Below, one piece after another: positions 1 through 11,994 of a DNA stretch of 64,000 nucleotides; the first letter of the stretch is position 1; every line of letters starts with the position of its first letter. Location of the stretch: positions 1 through 64,000 of the forward strand of contig JAPOQK010000001.1 in NCBI GenBank assembly GCA_026710795.1, read 5' to 3'. This stretch comes from Candidatus Poribacteria bacterium (GTDB lineage Bacteria > Poribacteria > WGA-4E > WGA-3G). A program made the position numbers and the translations under genes. The notes beneath the pieces were generated by a model that was not told the origin of the DNA, did no database searches, and saw only the letters and a list, made by a program, of their open reading frames with translations.

Positions 1-36
1 AGTTGCACTCAGTTCAAGTTTATGGTGTTTTGCCAT
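1..36 (-). CDS. N-terminus of an unidentified protein (cut by window edge)
   Basis: Only the first 12 codons are in the window, reading leftward and beginning M-A-K-H-H-K-L-E-L-S-A-T. The start is supported by a strong AGGAGGT ribosome-binding site about 8 nt upstream (complement of roughly 44-50). Nothing can be said about function from so short a piece. Confidence 0.55.
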   Translation of the reverse strand, partial: MAKHHKLELSAT

Positions 37-167
37 GATAAAATACCTCCTTACACAACAGTATAACACAAAAATAAAAATTACCGATTTAATAAATTAA
101 TCTTCATACAGATTGTGCTACATAGGTAGCAACTTAGGTATAAATAGTGAACTATACTATTAACTTT

Positions 168-342
168 ACATTTGATATGTAGAAGGATTTCCAATTACCG
201 AACTTCATAATGCTCCATCGCGACCAGGAGGTCGCTCCTACAGAAGACTCGGTAGAACGTTATTTATCAGCCACCTCAATTAAAACATTTGATATGTAGA
301 AGGATTTCCAATTACCGACCTGCATAATGCTCCATCGCGACC
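168..342. repeat. Two direct copies of a ~58-bp repeat
   Basis: The unit beginning ACATTTGATATGTAGAAGG and ending at the REP core CGCGACC occurs at 168-225 and 285-342, with only a few differences (for example ACTTCATAATG against CCTGCATAATG). Each copy runs directly into a REP-like palindrome, so the 58 bp probably belong to one larger repeat element. Confidence 0.75.
219..246 (+). repeat. REP-like palindromic element
   Basis: Core CGCGACCAGGAGGTCG pairs with itself (CGACC/GGTCG) and is followed by CTCCTACAGAAG. The same element, with minor changes, is at 4238-4265 and, inverted, at 47142-47169; a split copy is at 336-468. Confidence 0.7.
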
Positions 343-468
343 GGGAAATCAACGGTATGAATGCCATTAAGGCATTCCCCCAAATCAACGCCGAATACGC
401 CAAATCAACGGTATGAATGCCATTTAGGCATTCCCCGTGTGGTATTCGGCGGGTCGCTCCTACAGAAG
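336..468 (+). repeat. REP-like palindrome interrupted by a nested insert
   Basis: The left arm CGCGACCGGG (336-345) and the right arm GGGTCGCTCCTACAGAAG (451-468) of the REP-like element are separated by about 105 bp. The insert holds a 35-bp direct repeat with an internal palindrome ATGCCATTAAGGCAT (346-380 and 402-436) and an inverted pair GCCGAATAC / GTATTCGGC (390-398 and 442-450). It looks like one small repeat inserted in another. Confidence 0.6.
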
Positions 469-518
469 AGGGGTTAGCATATTTTCAAAATTCACCAAGA
501 TAGAGAGATTTCTCATAG

Positions 519-2528
<2,010 letters not shown>

Positions 2529-2577
2529 TGGTATTGACAACAGAAGAGATCACTGAGATCTTATGGGATAGTTTTAG

Positions 2578-3450
2578 TTAATCAGCGGCGAGGTGTAAAA
2601 AAGTCATCACCTGATTTGTGCTTGGAATTCGTCGCGAATGTTCAAAAATTCTATGTTTTTCAGCCGTCGAATGAGACCCGTTCATTTGGCGGTTTTTTGG
2701 TTGGCACCAGTAATTTAGTGGGACATCATCCATGACTTCGTTAACACGCGTTCCATTTGAGAAACGGGATGCTAATGCGTCCGGATGAAGCGGTTGTCCA
2801 CTATTGAGGTAACAGTCCTTGTTCTCACGAAACCCCTTTGAATATGCGAAGTATCGGATAACCCCCTCCTCAGAAAACACAATTGCACATACAAGATTGG
2901 ATAATCTTGTGTAATGGATTCCTGTGCTTGTCAAAGATGTTCCGTATTGGGTGGCAAGTGTTGAAATCGCAGGTAAACCTACCTGTGAAAGCAGTGATGA
3001 ATCTGCTAAGAAAATGGGTGATGGCATCAACAATTCAACAGCAAATTGATTAGCGCGTTGTTCACTCAGAAGATACGCTTGTTTTTGTTCCTTCTCGTTT
3101 TCTGTGTCATCTTCCTGTTCAGCAATCATAGCATTTAGTTGTTCGTTCAGTGAGCAGGAACGGGTAGAATCACGTTCTAACAGGTAATGTCCAATTTCGT
3201 GTGCGATAGTAAACTTTCGTCGCGCTTCAGATTGGATGTTTGCGTTGACGAGAATACCCCAAGCATTTCCTACCTGCATTAGACATCCGTCACAAGTATC
3301 TGGAAGTTCTCTCTCCCATAACACAATACCGAGTTCAGCAGCAATTTGTTTTGGATTAATTGGGAAATCTTGTATGCTTAGGTCGCGAAGGATGTTCCAC
3401 GCTGTGGCTGCTGGACTATCCTTCGCATAACGTAACCGGTTACTCGGCAT
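2578..3450 (-). CDS. ImmA/IrrE-family zinc metallopeptidase
   Basis: The 290-residue protein has the ImmA/IrrE (DUF955) signature: HEIGHYLLE near residue 86 supplies two zinc-binding histidines and the catalytic glutamate, and the downstream EQRANQFAVELLMP helix is the usual third-ligand region. Members cleave partner repressors (ImmR, DdrO) in response to phage or DNA-damage signals. The start overlaps the end of the upstream XRE regulator by 11 nt, so the two are co-transcribed and translationally coupled. I infer a repressor/protease switch, but no integrative element or prophage genes lie beside it, so its target may be chromosomal. Confidence 0.9.
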   Translation of the reverse strand: MPSNRLRYAKDSPAATAWNILRDLSIQDFPINPKQIAAELGIVLWERELPDTCDGCLMQVGNAWGILVNANIQSEARRKFTIAHEIGHYLLERDSTRSCSLNEQLNAMIAEQEDDTENEKEQKQAYLLSEQRANQFAVELLMPSPIFLADSSLLSQVGLPAISTLATQYGTSLTSTGIHYTRLSNLVCAIVFSEEGVIRYFAYSKGFRENKDCYLNSGQPLHPDALASRFSNGTRVNEVMDDVPLNYWCQPKNRQMNGSHSTAEKHRIFEHSRRIPSTNQVMTFLHLAAD

Positions 3451-3802
3451 CCTCAGAACCTTTGACTTCTATTTCCGATTGTGTCTTGAGGAATTTATAA
3501 AATTCATAGAGGGTTTCTTTATCTCTTTCTTTGAAATTCATCATTCCTCTAAACATTAGCTTGAGTCTTGGGTCAGCCATAAGGTCTTCATACCCGCGTT
3601 CTTTTTTACCGAGTAGGTAATCTGTTGTTACCTTGAGGGCATCAGATAAGCTGGAAAGCGTATTGAAAGAAGGTTTTCGAGTTCCCGACTCAAACTGGGA
3701 TATTGCTGCGGGTGTTAAATTAGCTTCTTTTGCCAATTCAGTTTGCGTCATTTTCAGTTCGCGTCGACGTTGTTTTATTCTGGAAATAACTTCATCACTC
3801 AT
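3440..3802 (-). CDS. XRE-family helix-turn-helix regulator
   Basis: A 120-residue repressor-like protein. Residues 7-65 form a Cro/C1-type HTH (RRRELKMTQTELAKEANL, then AAISQFESGTRKPS), ending in the common YLLG motif. The C-terminal 55 residues are charged and probably mediate oligomerisation. It is the first gene of a two-gene unit with the ImmA-like protease, the arrangement known from ImmR-ImmA and DdrO-IrrE pairs. I expect it to bind its own upstream AT-rich region, but no operator could be picked out with confidence. Confidence 0.92.
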   Translation of the reverse strand: MSDEVISRIKQRRRELKMTQTELAKEANLTPAAISQFESGTRKPSFNTLSSLSDALKVTTDYLLGKKERGYEDLMADPRLKLMFRGMMNFKERDKETLYEFYKFLKTQSEIEVKGSEDAE

Positions 3803-4203
3803 TTTTCAATTCCTTTCATTAGGTATATAATAAAAAGTATAAAATAAATAAAAGATCCTTATACAAAAAAATTCGTTTGGCGTTTTCTCTAAACGAATCC
3901 GATAAAAACGTGAAAGATAGTTTAACATAAAAATTTATTTAATGCAAACTTATTAACTAAATTTTCATATTTATAAGGATTTTTTACTATTATGTTTCAA
4001 TTAAAGCGTTAAAAAAACACTTTTTACCTTACTTTACAATTCTATATACTATATGTTAACACAATAATTAACACAAGTCAAATAAAATTTTACAATTATT
4101 TTAGGTAAAGATTAAAAGGAATATTATCTATATTTTGATGTATTCCAGACCAAGCAGGACGACAGGTATTACATGTTGCTTTTCGTTCCTCAACTCAACT
4201 TAT

Positions 4204-4238
4204 GATTTACTGAATACACCTCTGGTATTCAGTAAATC
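4204..4238. repeat. Perfect 14-bp inverted repeat (hairpin)
   Basis: GATTTACTGAATAC (4204-4217) is exactly mirrored by GTATTCAGTAAATC (4225-4238) across a 7-nt loop. The right arm abuts the REP-like element. There is no T-run, so a simple intrinsic terminator is unlikely. Confidence 0.7.
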
Positions 4239-4312
4239 GCGACCGGGAGGTCGCTCCTACAGAAGAAAGATTTCCAATCAATAACAATGGTTGAATCCAG
4301 TAATGGGACAAT
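4238..4312 (+). repeat. REP-like element, extended ~75-80-bp copy
   Basis: CGCGACCGGGAGGTCGCTCC and the following CTACAGAAG are continued by a conserved tail containing TTTCCAATC and TGGTTGAATCCAGTAATGGG. A near-identical inverted copy, tail included, is at about 47093-47169, so the mobile or repeated unit is longer than the palindrome. Confidence 0.75.
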
Positions 4313-4345
4313 AAATATTAGAATTGGTATTAGGTTATTTTATTA

Positions 4346-4374
4346 TTGAAAAATAATTGTAAATTTGTTACACT
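4346..4374 (+). promoter_or_regulatory. Putative sigma70 promoter of the giant-protein operon
   Basis: TTGAAA (4346-4351), 17-bp spacer, TACACT (4369-4374). It lies about 30 bp upstream of the start codon of the first gene of the operon. Confidence 0.55.
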
Positions 4375-4406
4375 AAAACAAGGGTAAAGAGGAATTGAGG
4401 AATTAT

Positions 4407-7400
4407 ATGAGGAATTATTATTATATTATCATTATTTTATTAATGTGGTGTGGAGGTATCTCATATTGTTATGCGGCAGATGGTGAAAGGAAGTTAGGAC
4501 TATCAGAGGCTGCAATCCAGATACGAGATGAGATCTCTATTCGTAACATTCGGAAAGACCTTGCACGTTTATCAAGTTTAGAAAGCCGTGTTACCGGCTA
4601 TCCTCAGGCAGCAAATGGAAGTAAATATATTTTTGACCGTTTCGTTGAAATGGGATTGAAAAATGTTGAAAGTCGTGAATTTTCTGTAACAGTCCCTATT
4701 GACCATGGCGATAGTGCTATTGAGATACTTTCCCCTGATGGTACTGTATTGCAGACATATTCGCTTAAATCGCTATGGCCCAACCTTGTCAGGACATCCC
4801 TCCTTGCCGATGGCGTTAAACATACTGTTTCGGTAGGGGAAACCCTTGAACAAATAGCGGTAAACTATGCTGTCCCCTTAACAGACATTGTTGACAACGA
4901 ACATAACCGATACCTTCCTACACCTGTCGTTGAAGGCAACACGGTATTCATTCCAACTGGAGGTCTTACCGGTCCGTTGCTTTACGGGGACGATGCCCAA
5001 CTTGCTGATTTCAATGGAAGTAACGTTGGTGGTTTTTGGTATAAACTCCAAGAACGGGATACACTTGTTTCCCTTGCAAGAAGGTTTCGCGTTACGCAAG
5101 CAAGTATAACCGATGATGTCCTCAACGGACACCTACAAAAAGCTTCCGATGGCATAGATAATGATGAAGATGGCATTATTGACGAGTATGGCGAAATACC
5201 GTTGTTATCCGAGATACTGGGTTGGTCAACAGACAGTATTGATAACAATGCCGATGGTTGGACAGACGAAATTCCCGGTGATGCTACAGATGGACTTGAT
5301 AACAACAATGATGGACGGATTGACGAAACGGGAGAATTCATAGCAGCAAGTGAATCGCATATATTTATTCCAAAGGGTGCCATCGTCCTCACTGAGTTCA
5401 ACTCTGGAACTCGGTGGATCAACGCTGCGATGTTAGGCGCATCCGCTGTCGTTTTTATTGAACCGGATACGACTATACGCGGTGAGGCAGAGAACAAGTT
5501 TCTTACCGTTCCTGCAAATATACCTCGGTTTTGGGTTTCTAAAACAGATGCGGCGGAACTGAAAAGATTACTTGCAATGGGTGAAGATGTTAATGTCCGT
5601 TTGCGAGGTAAAATGAAATGGGACCGGCGCGTTGGACAGAACATTCGCGGCTTTTTGGAAGGTGGCGATCCAGTTTTACGCGATGAGTTAGTCGTTCTCA
5701 CTGCCTACTACGATTCGATGTCGGTTGTTCCTGCCATAGCACCTGGTGCTGACCCGACTTGTGGTATTGCTGTGTTGATGGAAATTGCACGTTTGTTCGG
5801 AGATCCGCAATATCGTCCTGGTCGTTCAGTTCTTTTTGTTGCTGTTGACGCGCATTTTCAAGGCTTGGCTGGTATGCGTGCGTTTATGGAAGGTATTGGA
5901 CAAGACATAGTTGGAACAGCGACCGACTCACCGGGAACGCCTACGTTGCAAGGATTGAGAAGGGGATTGTCTACGGATATAATTGAATTTGAAGAGTTGG
6001 GACGGAAACTGCTACTCTCCATTGACCGCAGTATTCTGGTAGACCTTGATGCAGATTTTTACCATGGGGTTCACGGTATAAAGAATGACCTTGATTCACT
6101 TTCAACAACGTTGGAGGGACTTGCATCAACACGTTCGCAAATTGATTGGCTACATAGGGCACAGCGCGATTTTTCAGAACGTCAGAAAAAAGATGCCGAA
6201 CGAAACCGTAAACGCGAGAAACAGGGATTTACAGAAGAAGAAAAATCAAGACTCAACGCTAATCTTGTCCGTTTTGAAAAGGAAGCACTGCAAACAACAC
6301 ACTTCCTGCGTCAGATTGTTATGCGTCTTGCTCAGATACGGACATCCGCTTTAGAAACGAGTAGAATCGCACAGCAGGAACTGATTGATACCATTGCCTT
6401 ACCTACTGCGCGATTGGACACTTGGGCGGTTGACAAACTGATTCGTGAAGTTGAAGCGGGTGAGATAGGTAGTCATTACGGCACACACCCGAATTCATCC
6501 TACCTACTGCCGGAGAAAAATGGTACTGATTATGAAGTGCCAACACCCAACGATCTACCCCCAGAATTAATCTCTGACATTGCAACCTTTAACAATACCC
6601 TTGCTAATTGGGAAATGAGTGACCAGCGCAAGTTCGCTCTCATGTGGACACCGGATAAAATACTTGACCGGCACTTAGATCTACCTACTCTAAAAGAAGC
6701 GAGGAAGGCGCGTAATATAATTGCAAACACAACAGAATCGAAGGAAGAAGCAATTGCGAGGGAACGTGCATTTCTTCAGAAAGTTCAGAGAAACCTAAAG
6801 GACAGTTCATCTGCGACAAGCCAGATTATAGATACGATCACAAAATTAGGCAATGAACGTTTACACGATTTACCCCCTGAAGTCCGATCCCAATATCTCA
6901 CGGAGTCATCACAAGAACGTATAGATAGGATTAATGATCAGTTGCGACAACGTCTAACCGAAGAGGCTGCAGCGGAAAGTTTAAGTGATAGTGAAGATGG
7001 TTTGATTAAGGATTTGACACGGGATAAGCAAGGTATATTTGAAATTGCCCTGCGGAATGCGCGTTTAGAACGCTCACGTGTTCAAAATCTCTTAGATGTG
7101 CAGGGAGCTCTTACTCGCGGATACCTTGATGAGGAGTTGCTAATTCTAAACGGTTATCTGTCAAATGAAGAGGTTGAACAGGTAATAGAAGCGCGTAAAC
7201 ATGTCTCCGCCTATCTTGTTGAGTCTCAAATACTACAAGCGGTCAAACTGAACGCAGCTGCAGATATCGTGTCGCTCAACAATTTGATTGAAAAACTGCC
7301 ATCGCTAACCACAGATTTGGATGTACAGACAAAGGTGCTTCTGCGTGATAACATGCTTACCTTAAGAAATGCTCGTTTCCGTAACATTCAGAGCCGTGTC

Positions 7401-10400
7401 CAGAAAATGGCGCGTATAAGCGAGACAGAATATAATCGCAAACTTGCACAGATTGAAGCAGCGGTAGCACTTCAAGACCTTTTCAATCGATATTATACAT
7501 CTCTTTTCTGTAGTATAGACCTATCCTCTCAGTCAAATCAATTCGGTGTATTTAATAAAGGTTGGTTTTATGACCAAGAACCTGAGTTTGTGTTGCGGCG
7601 TGAATTCGCGAGCATTGGAAACAAACTTGCTGCGTATGCTGCAGATGCTGATTTTGGTGTGCGTGTCAGGAAATTATGGCGTGCAACAGACGACCAGATT
7701 CGTCAAGCTGTTATGGCACGTCAATGGTCAGTTGCGAGTCAGATATCTGATAAGGAAAACCTTGAGGGGAAAACACTCGAAACCCTTCTCAGTGCACATT
7801 ATGGTAAGCTTACTGGCTTAGGTGGCGTCAGTCGTCTGATGAAGATGCAGTTTGAGCAGTGGCGGAACAGCGGTGAACCGTCTGAAGATATGCTCAAGGA
7901 CATGGACTATATCCGCAAAGAGGTAGAGCGGTTTATCCGAAACGATGTCCGCAGTGCTAAGAAAAATCGTAAGAACAGTATCCGTATGCGAGAAAAGTTA
8001 GATGCGATGCTTAGACTCCGACACGAAGACCCTGACACATTTACAGAAGATGAAATAGAGGACATTAAAACATTAATCTCAATTGTAGGACTCGGTGGTG
8101 GAACCAACTTTGTAAATGCTATCTCTGCCAGTGGTGGGAAAACGTGGAAAACATATATACCGGGCAAGATTGCTTTTGACAGTGAGGTTGCCACGCTTGT
8201 TGGTAAAACGGGTATCGCGTTTGCAACGATAGAAGATGCTCGGGTTCTTACCGACACACCGCTTGATACTATTGATCGCGTTGATCTACGGGAAGATGGG
8301 AATTTACACCAACAAGCGAAGACTTTAGCATCGCTGCTGATACAAGCGTTACGTGACCCGCGGATGCCGACGGCTGCGAGAGTCGGAAACTTCTATTGTA
8401 ACCTTTTTGGTGATGTCGTTGAATTTGATGCCCGTGAATCTGCGCTTCCTAATAAACCTGTACCATACCCGATTCTGACATTGCGTCGTAAACACAAGAC
8501 GATGATGGGTGTGCGGGGTGACCTATTTGCCATGGGTGATAACAAAGGTAATTTTGAAGTTGCTGGGTTGGCAATGGAAGGTAGAGCGACCCGCAGACCT
8601 GGTGGTGCCCAAGAAGTTGAGGCATATATCCTTGACCCCGACTCTGGAGATATAATCTACGCGCCGGATCTCGGAAATTATGGTGCGAAACTCCTACCGA
8701 ATAAAGTACCAATCAACACACGTCGGCGTGGGTGTAGGGTTGTTACCTTCCCGTGTGTATCCACAACTATCTACGACTTGGTTGACCAACGCTACCTCCG
8801 GACCTTGCGAGAATTAGAGGTATATGATGCGTTATCAGATAGTCCACCTGAAAAATACGGTGTGTCTAAACCGTGGCAGCAGGAAGGCGTATCTGCTGCG
8901 GAACCTATCGCGCTTGTGTATAGCGAACCACAAAGCCGTATAAAAATCGGGATGGCTTATGGACAGATCGGCAAACGTCTACTTCTTATTAAGGCAACCA
9001 AAAGCGGTATGAAAAACCCAACGCTCTACACTGGGGAAGGGTTTGTGGTGCGCGAAAATGGCAGTATCCGTCTAACGCCTTATGTTGTTGTGCGCGATAT
9101 GTGGTGGCTTGATGAAAACCGATCTCGACTTTACAAACGGTTTGGGATTTCAAGCGACCGTCTTGACAAATTACACCAATTTGCAAATGAGTATCTCACA
9201 AGGGCGGAAACCGCACTTTTCCAAAATGACTACCAACAAGCACTCAAGTTGGCACGCGCTGCGTGGGGATACGAATCACGCGCATACCCGGATGTTAAAA
9301 GAACAGGTAACGATGTTGTAAACGGCATTATGTTCTACCTTGCCCTGTTGATGCCATTTGCCTACTTTATGGAACGGTTGATATTCGGTTTCCCCAATAT
9401 TAACAGACAGATAATAGCCACTTTTGGTATTTTCCTACTCGTCTTTTACTTCTTAAGTCAGGTTCATCCTGCATTCCAGATCACAACAACACCTATCATT
9501 ATTTTAATTGCATTCGTTGTCCTTGCATTAACGGTAATTGTCATTAGTATTATCGTCAGGAAATTTGAGGAGCAACTTGAGAAAATACGTCAGCAAGGCA
9601 ACAAAGTGTATAAAGCCGATGTCGGTAGGCTGAGTGCGAGTGCAGCGGCATTTAGTCTCGGTATATCCAATATGCGGAAGCGGAAGGGACGAACAATCCT
9701 TACCTGTACGACATTGGTTATTTTGACGTTTACTGTGATTTCTTTCACATCTGTGCGGACATTTATGCGTCCAAACCGAACAAGTTTGCCACAGGTGACA
9801 CCGCGCTACACCGGCTTACTGATACGAGATCAGTATTGGCGACCACTTGAAGAACCTGTCCTGAACTCAATTCTAAACGACATGCAGAAGACGCAAATTA
9901 CTGTCGGTAATTTAGAACGTCTTTTGGAACAGAAAAACATACTCTTGGCTCAACAGGGGCAAACACCAATAGATATACCAACAGCACTAACCGAATTGCA
10001 GGAGAATGGATTTATCGTAAACGTTGACGAAAATCCTATTCTCTCCGTACAGAATGTTGTTGCCCCACGTTCTTGGTATCAGTCTTCTGGAACAGGTGAC
10101 CAATCTTTTGTGCAATTGACACGTAGTGCTAACGAACAAGATCTTGCACCACCGACACGTCCACTTACAGACGAACCTTTGAGTTTTGCAGCAAACATGC
10201 TTGTCGGAATGAGTGAAGCGGAACCCGCAGTCACTGGTATTAATCGTTATTTGCAATACGGAAAATGGTTTGACCGTGCGGATGCTGAGAATTGGCCCAC
10301 CGAGTGGCCCTATGCTATTGTCCTTCCGAAAGGTATGGCAGATCTCTTGAAGATCACTGAGAGTGATATGGGTAAAGCGACAGTCTCTGTGTATGGTGCT

Positions 10401-11675
10401 GACTTCACTGTGGTTGGTGTTTTAGGAATAGGATTCAAGGATCTCACAGATAATGATGGTGAAGAAATGACACCCGTTGACTATCAATTGATGCAACAGC
10501 AGCGTAGTCGTGGTGGAACAGGTGATGAAACGCTTGAAGGGGAACTTCAGAAATATCTGCATCTCACGCCTGATAGTATTGCGATATTGCCTTATGAAGT
10601 TGTTATGAATCAAGGTGGTACGCTCAGGAGTGTTGCTGTTAACATGGAACCGCATGAGGACGATCCGGAACTACTCGGTGCGATTGATAAGCTGGACCTC
10701 ATCATGGCACCGCTGATGAACCGCATTGCGCTTGACTTCTTTGTTGGACGCGATAAAGACACCTATCTTTACAGCAGTATCGGTATGACCAGTTTTAGTG
10801 GAATGGGTAACCTGTTTGTACCAATTCTGATTGCTGCACTGATTGTATTAAATACCATGCTTGGTGCTGTTTATGAGCGCGTGCGAGAGATTGGGATTTA
10901 CAGTTCAGTGGGGCTTGCACCTACCCATATCGCTTTCCTATTCCTTGCGGAGGCATGCGTATATGCGATTGTTGGTGCAGTTTTGGGTTATCTGATGGGA
11001 CAAGTGATCGCAACGACGTTGGTGCATTTCGGTTGGCTTGCCGGATTAACCCTAAACTATTCTTCTATGTCCACTGTTGTCGCAACAGTTATTGTAATGA
11101 TTGTAGTACTTCTCAGTACGATGTACCCTGCTATCAAAGCGTCGCGTATGGCAGTACCTGATATTGAGCGTAAATGGAAGTTGCCTGAACCTGAAGGTGA
11201 TGTGTGGCATTTCAATCTTCCGTTTACTGTATTGGCGGAAGAGGCACTCGGATTAAACGTCTTTATGCGTGACTACTTTGATGCACACGCAGATGAATCT
11301 GCAAGTGATTTCTATACCGATAATGTAACTTTCAGTTCTGCCGAGGAGGACTCGTATCAGATTGGAATGATGGTGTGGTTAGCACCTTATGATTTAGGTG
11401 TAAGCCAATCTATTGAGTTTATTACTTCTCCTGTAGGTGGTGAAGAGGAAGACCTTTTTAAGATCACATTAGACGTGAACCGTGAAAGCGGAGAGATCGC
11501 TTCTTGGAAACGGGTAAACCGTCGTTTCCTCAACTTATTGCGTAAACAATTGCTGATTTGGCGTACCTTTAGTGTAGATATTCGTGCAGAATTCCATGAA
11601 CGTGGTAGAACCGAAAGCGATGATGAAGCGGAAGACACGGCACAATTGCAACCGGTCTTGACTACGGCTGATTAA
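4407..11675 (+). CDS. Giant envelope protein: LysM + degenerate M28 peptidase + coiled coil + FtsX/MacB-type permease
   Basis: About 2422 residues. A signal peptide is followed by an M28-aminopeptidase-like N-terminal region. Two LysM-like segments (about 140-187 and 215-325) follow; the second is interrupted by Asp-rich DGIDNDEDG / DGLDNNNDG repeats that resemble calcium-binding loops. A PA-like segment (~335-370) precedes an M28 core (~430-500) whose metal-binding His is replaced (AYYDS) and whose Glu-Glu pair is missing (DAHFQG), so peptidase activity is doubtful. Long coiled coils run from ~560 to 1100. Membrane segments lie near 1645-1745 and 1765, then a MacB-like periplasmic core and three terminal helices (~2138-2245) typical of FtsX permeases. 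The matching ATPase is at 15471. ATG 4407, with GAGG six nt upstream, is preferred over TTG 4395. The substrate is unknown. Confidence 0.85.
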   Translation: MRNYYYIIIILLMWCGGISYCYAADGERKLGLSEAAIQIRDEISIRNIRKDLARLSSLESRVTGYPQAANGSKYIFDRFVEMGLKNVESREFSVTVPIDHGDSAIEILSPDGTVLQTYSLKSLWPNLVRTSLLADGVKHTVSVGETLEQIAVNYAVPLTDIVDNEHNRYLPTPVVEGNTVFIPTGGLTGPLLYGDDAQLADFNGSNVGGFWYKLQERDTLVSLARRFRVTQASITDDVLNGHLQKASDGIDNDEDGIIDEYGEIPLLSEILGWSTDSIDNNADGWTDEIPGDATDGLDNNNDGRIDETGEFIAASESHIFIPKGAIVLTEFNSGTRWINAAMLGASAVVFIEPDTTIRGEAENKFLTVPANIPRFWVSKTDAAELKRLLAMGEDVNVRLRGKMKWDRRVGQNIRGFLEGGDPVLRDELVVLTAYYDSMSVVPAIAPGADPTCGIAVLMEIARLFGDPQYRPGRSVLFVAVDAHFQGLAGMRAFMEGIGQDIVGTATDSPGTPTLQGLRRGLSTDIIEFEELGRKLLLSIDRSILVDLDADFYHGVHGIKNDLDSLSTTLEGLASTRSQIDWLHRAQRDFSERQKKDAERNRKREKQGFTEEEKSRLNANLVRFEKEALQTTHFLRQIVMRLAQIRTSALETSRIAQQELIDTIALPTARLDTWAVDKLIREVEAGEIGSHYGTHPNSSYLLPEKNGTDYEVPTPNDLPPELISDIATFNNTLANWEMSDQRKFALMWTPDKILDRHLDLPTLKEARKARNIIANTTESKEEAIARERAFLQKVQRNLKDSSSATSQIIDTITKLGNERLHDLPPEVRSQYLTESSQERIDRINDQLRQRLTEEAAAESLSDSEDGLIKDLTRDKQGIFEIALRNARLERSRVQNLLDVQGALTRGYLDEELLILNGYLSNEEVEQVIEARKHVSAYLVESQILQAVKLNAAADIVSLNNLIEKLPSLTTDLDVQTKVLLRDNMLTLRNARFRNIQSRVQKMARISETEYNRKLAQIEAAVALQDLFNRYYTSLFCSIDLSSQSNQFGVFNKGWFYDQEPEFVLRREFASIGNKLAAYAADADFGVRVRKLWRATDDQIRQAVMARQWSVASQISDKENLEGKTLETLLSAHYGKLTGLGGVSRLMKMQFEQWRNSGEPSEDMLKDMDYIRKEVERFIRNDVRSAKKNRKNSIRMREKLDAMLRLRHEDPDTFTEDEIEDIKTLISIVGLGGGTNFVNAISASGGKTWKTYIPGKIAFDSEVATLVGKTGIAFATIEDARVLTDTPLDTIDRVDLREDGNLHQQAKTLASLLIQALRDPRMPTAARVGNFYCNLFGDVVEFDARESALPNKPVPYPILTLRRKHKTMMGVRGDLFAMGDNKGNFEVAGLAMEGRATRRPGGAQEVEAYILDPDSGDIIYAPDLGNYGAKLLPNKVPINTRRRGCRVVTFPCVSTTIYDLVDQRYLRTLRELEVYDALSDSPPEKYGVSKPWQQEGVSAAEPIALVYSEPQSRIKIGMAYGQIGKRLLLIKATKSGMKNPTLYTGEGFVVRENGSIRLTPYVVVRDMWWLDENRSRLYKRFGISSDRLDKLHQFANEYLTRAETALFQNDYQQALKLARAAWGYESRAYPDVKRTGNDVVNGIMFYLALLMPFAYFMERLIFGFPNINRQIIATFGIFLLVFYFLSQVHPAFQITTTPIIILIAFVVLALTVIVISIIVRKFEEQLEKIRQQGNKVYKADVGRLSASAAAFSLGISNMRKRKGRTILTCTTLVILTFTVISFTSVRTFMRPNRTSLPQVTPRYTGLLIRDQYWRPLEEPVLNSILNDMQKTQITVGNLERLLEQKNILLAQQGQTPIDIPTALTELQENGFIVNVDENPILSVQNVVAPRSWYQSSGTGDQSFVQLTRSANEQDLAPPTRPLTDEPLSFAANMLVGMSEAEPAVTGINRYLQYGKWFDRADAENWPTEWPYAIVLPKGMADLLKITESDMGKATVSVYGADFTVVGVLGIGFKDLTDNDGEEMTPVDYQLMQQQRSRGGTGDETLEGELQKYLHLTPDSIAILPYEVVMNQGGTLRSVAVNMEPHEDDPELLGAIDKLDLIMAPLMNRIALDFFVGRDKDTYLYSSIGMTSFSGMGNLFVPILIAALIVLNTMLGAVYERVREIGIYSSVGLAPTHIAFLFLAEACVYAIVGAVLGYLMGQVIATTLVHFGWLAGLTLNYSSMSTVVATVIVMIVVLLSTMYPAIKASRMAVPDIERKWKLPEPEGDVWHFNLPFTVLAEEALGLNVFMRDYFDAHADESASDFYTDNVTFSSAEEDSYQIGMMVWLAPYDLGVSQSIEFITSPVGGEEEDLFKITLDVNRESGEIASWKRVNRRFLNLLRKQLLIWRTFSVDIRAEFHERGRTESDDEAEDTAQLQPVLTTAD

Positions 11676-11706
11676 CAAGCGTGTGGTTGACTGAACAAGG
11701 ATTTAT

Positions 11707-11898
11707 ATGGAAAAATTAGCAAGTTTAATTATTATCATTGGAACTGTCCTATGGTTTGTTAGCGTTCTATTTTTAGGAGGTAGTTGGCAGTGGCAGATGT
11801 TTGCTGCACTCATTTTGACTGTCGGAATCTTCACTGCTCATTTTTGGGAAGAACTTAGCGAAGGTAGGAACAAGAAGACACCAAAAGATGATAATTGA
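11707..11898 (+). CDS. Small two-helix membrane protein
   Basis: 63 residues with two hydrophobic stretches (LIIIIGTVLWFVSVLFLGG and MFAALILTVGIFTAHFW) and a short charged tail (ELSEGRNKKTPKDD). Family not recognised. It sits 31 nt after the giant FtsX fusion and about 100 nt before the OPT-like transporter on the same strand, so it is probably a small accessory subunit of that envelope system. Confidence 0.7.
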   Translation: MEKLASLIIIIGTVLWFVSVLFLGGSWQWQMFAALILTVGIFTAHFWEELSEGRNKKTPKDDN

Positions 11899-11994
11899 GT
11901 GGTTTTCAGTTCTCAAAGTATTTTGCACGTTATATATTCGAGGTAAGTAGAAACCCTCCTACAAGAGAGTTTGTAACAAAGGAGATAGATTAAT

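Larger units (their letters stand above)
3803..4406. other. AT-rich divergent intergenic region
   Basis: About 600 bp without a gene, separating the XRE regulator from the giant-protein operon. The first ~350 bp are very AT-rich and would hold the XRE promoter and operators. Further right are a perfect 14-bp inverted repeat (4204-4238), a REP-like element with an 80-bp extended repeat (4238-4312) and a good sigma70-type promoter (4346-4374). Confidence 0.75.

Noticed and set aside
168-468. CRISPR-like appearance of regularly repeated units near the left edge
   Set aside because: Only two copies of each unit, spacing and length irregular, units are palindromic and nested, and no cas genes are near. 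They are REP/MITE-type repeats.
4982-5701. 239-codon antisense ORF within the giant FtsX-fusion gene
   Set aside because: It lies antisense to well-supported domains (LysM, PA-like, M28-like) and its sequence is serine-rich and low-complexity, typical of a shadow frame.
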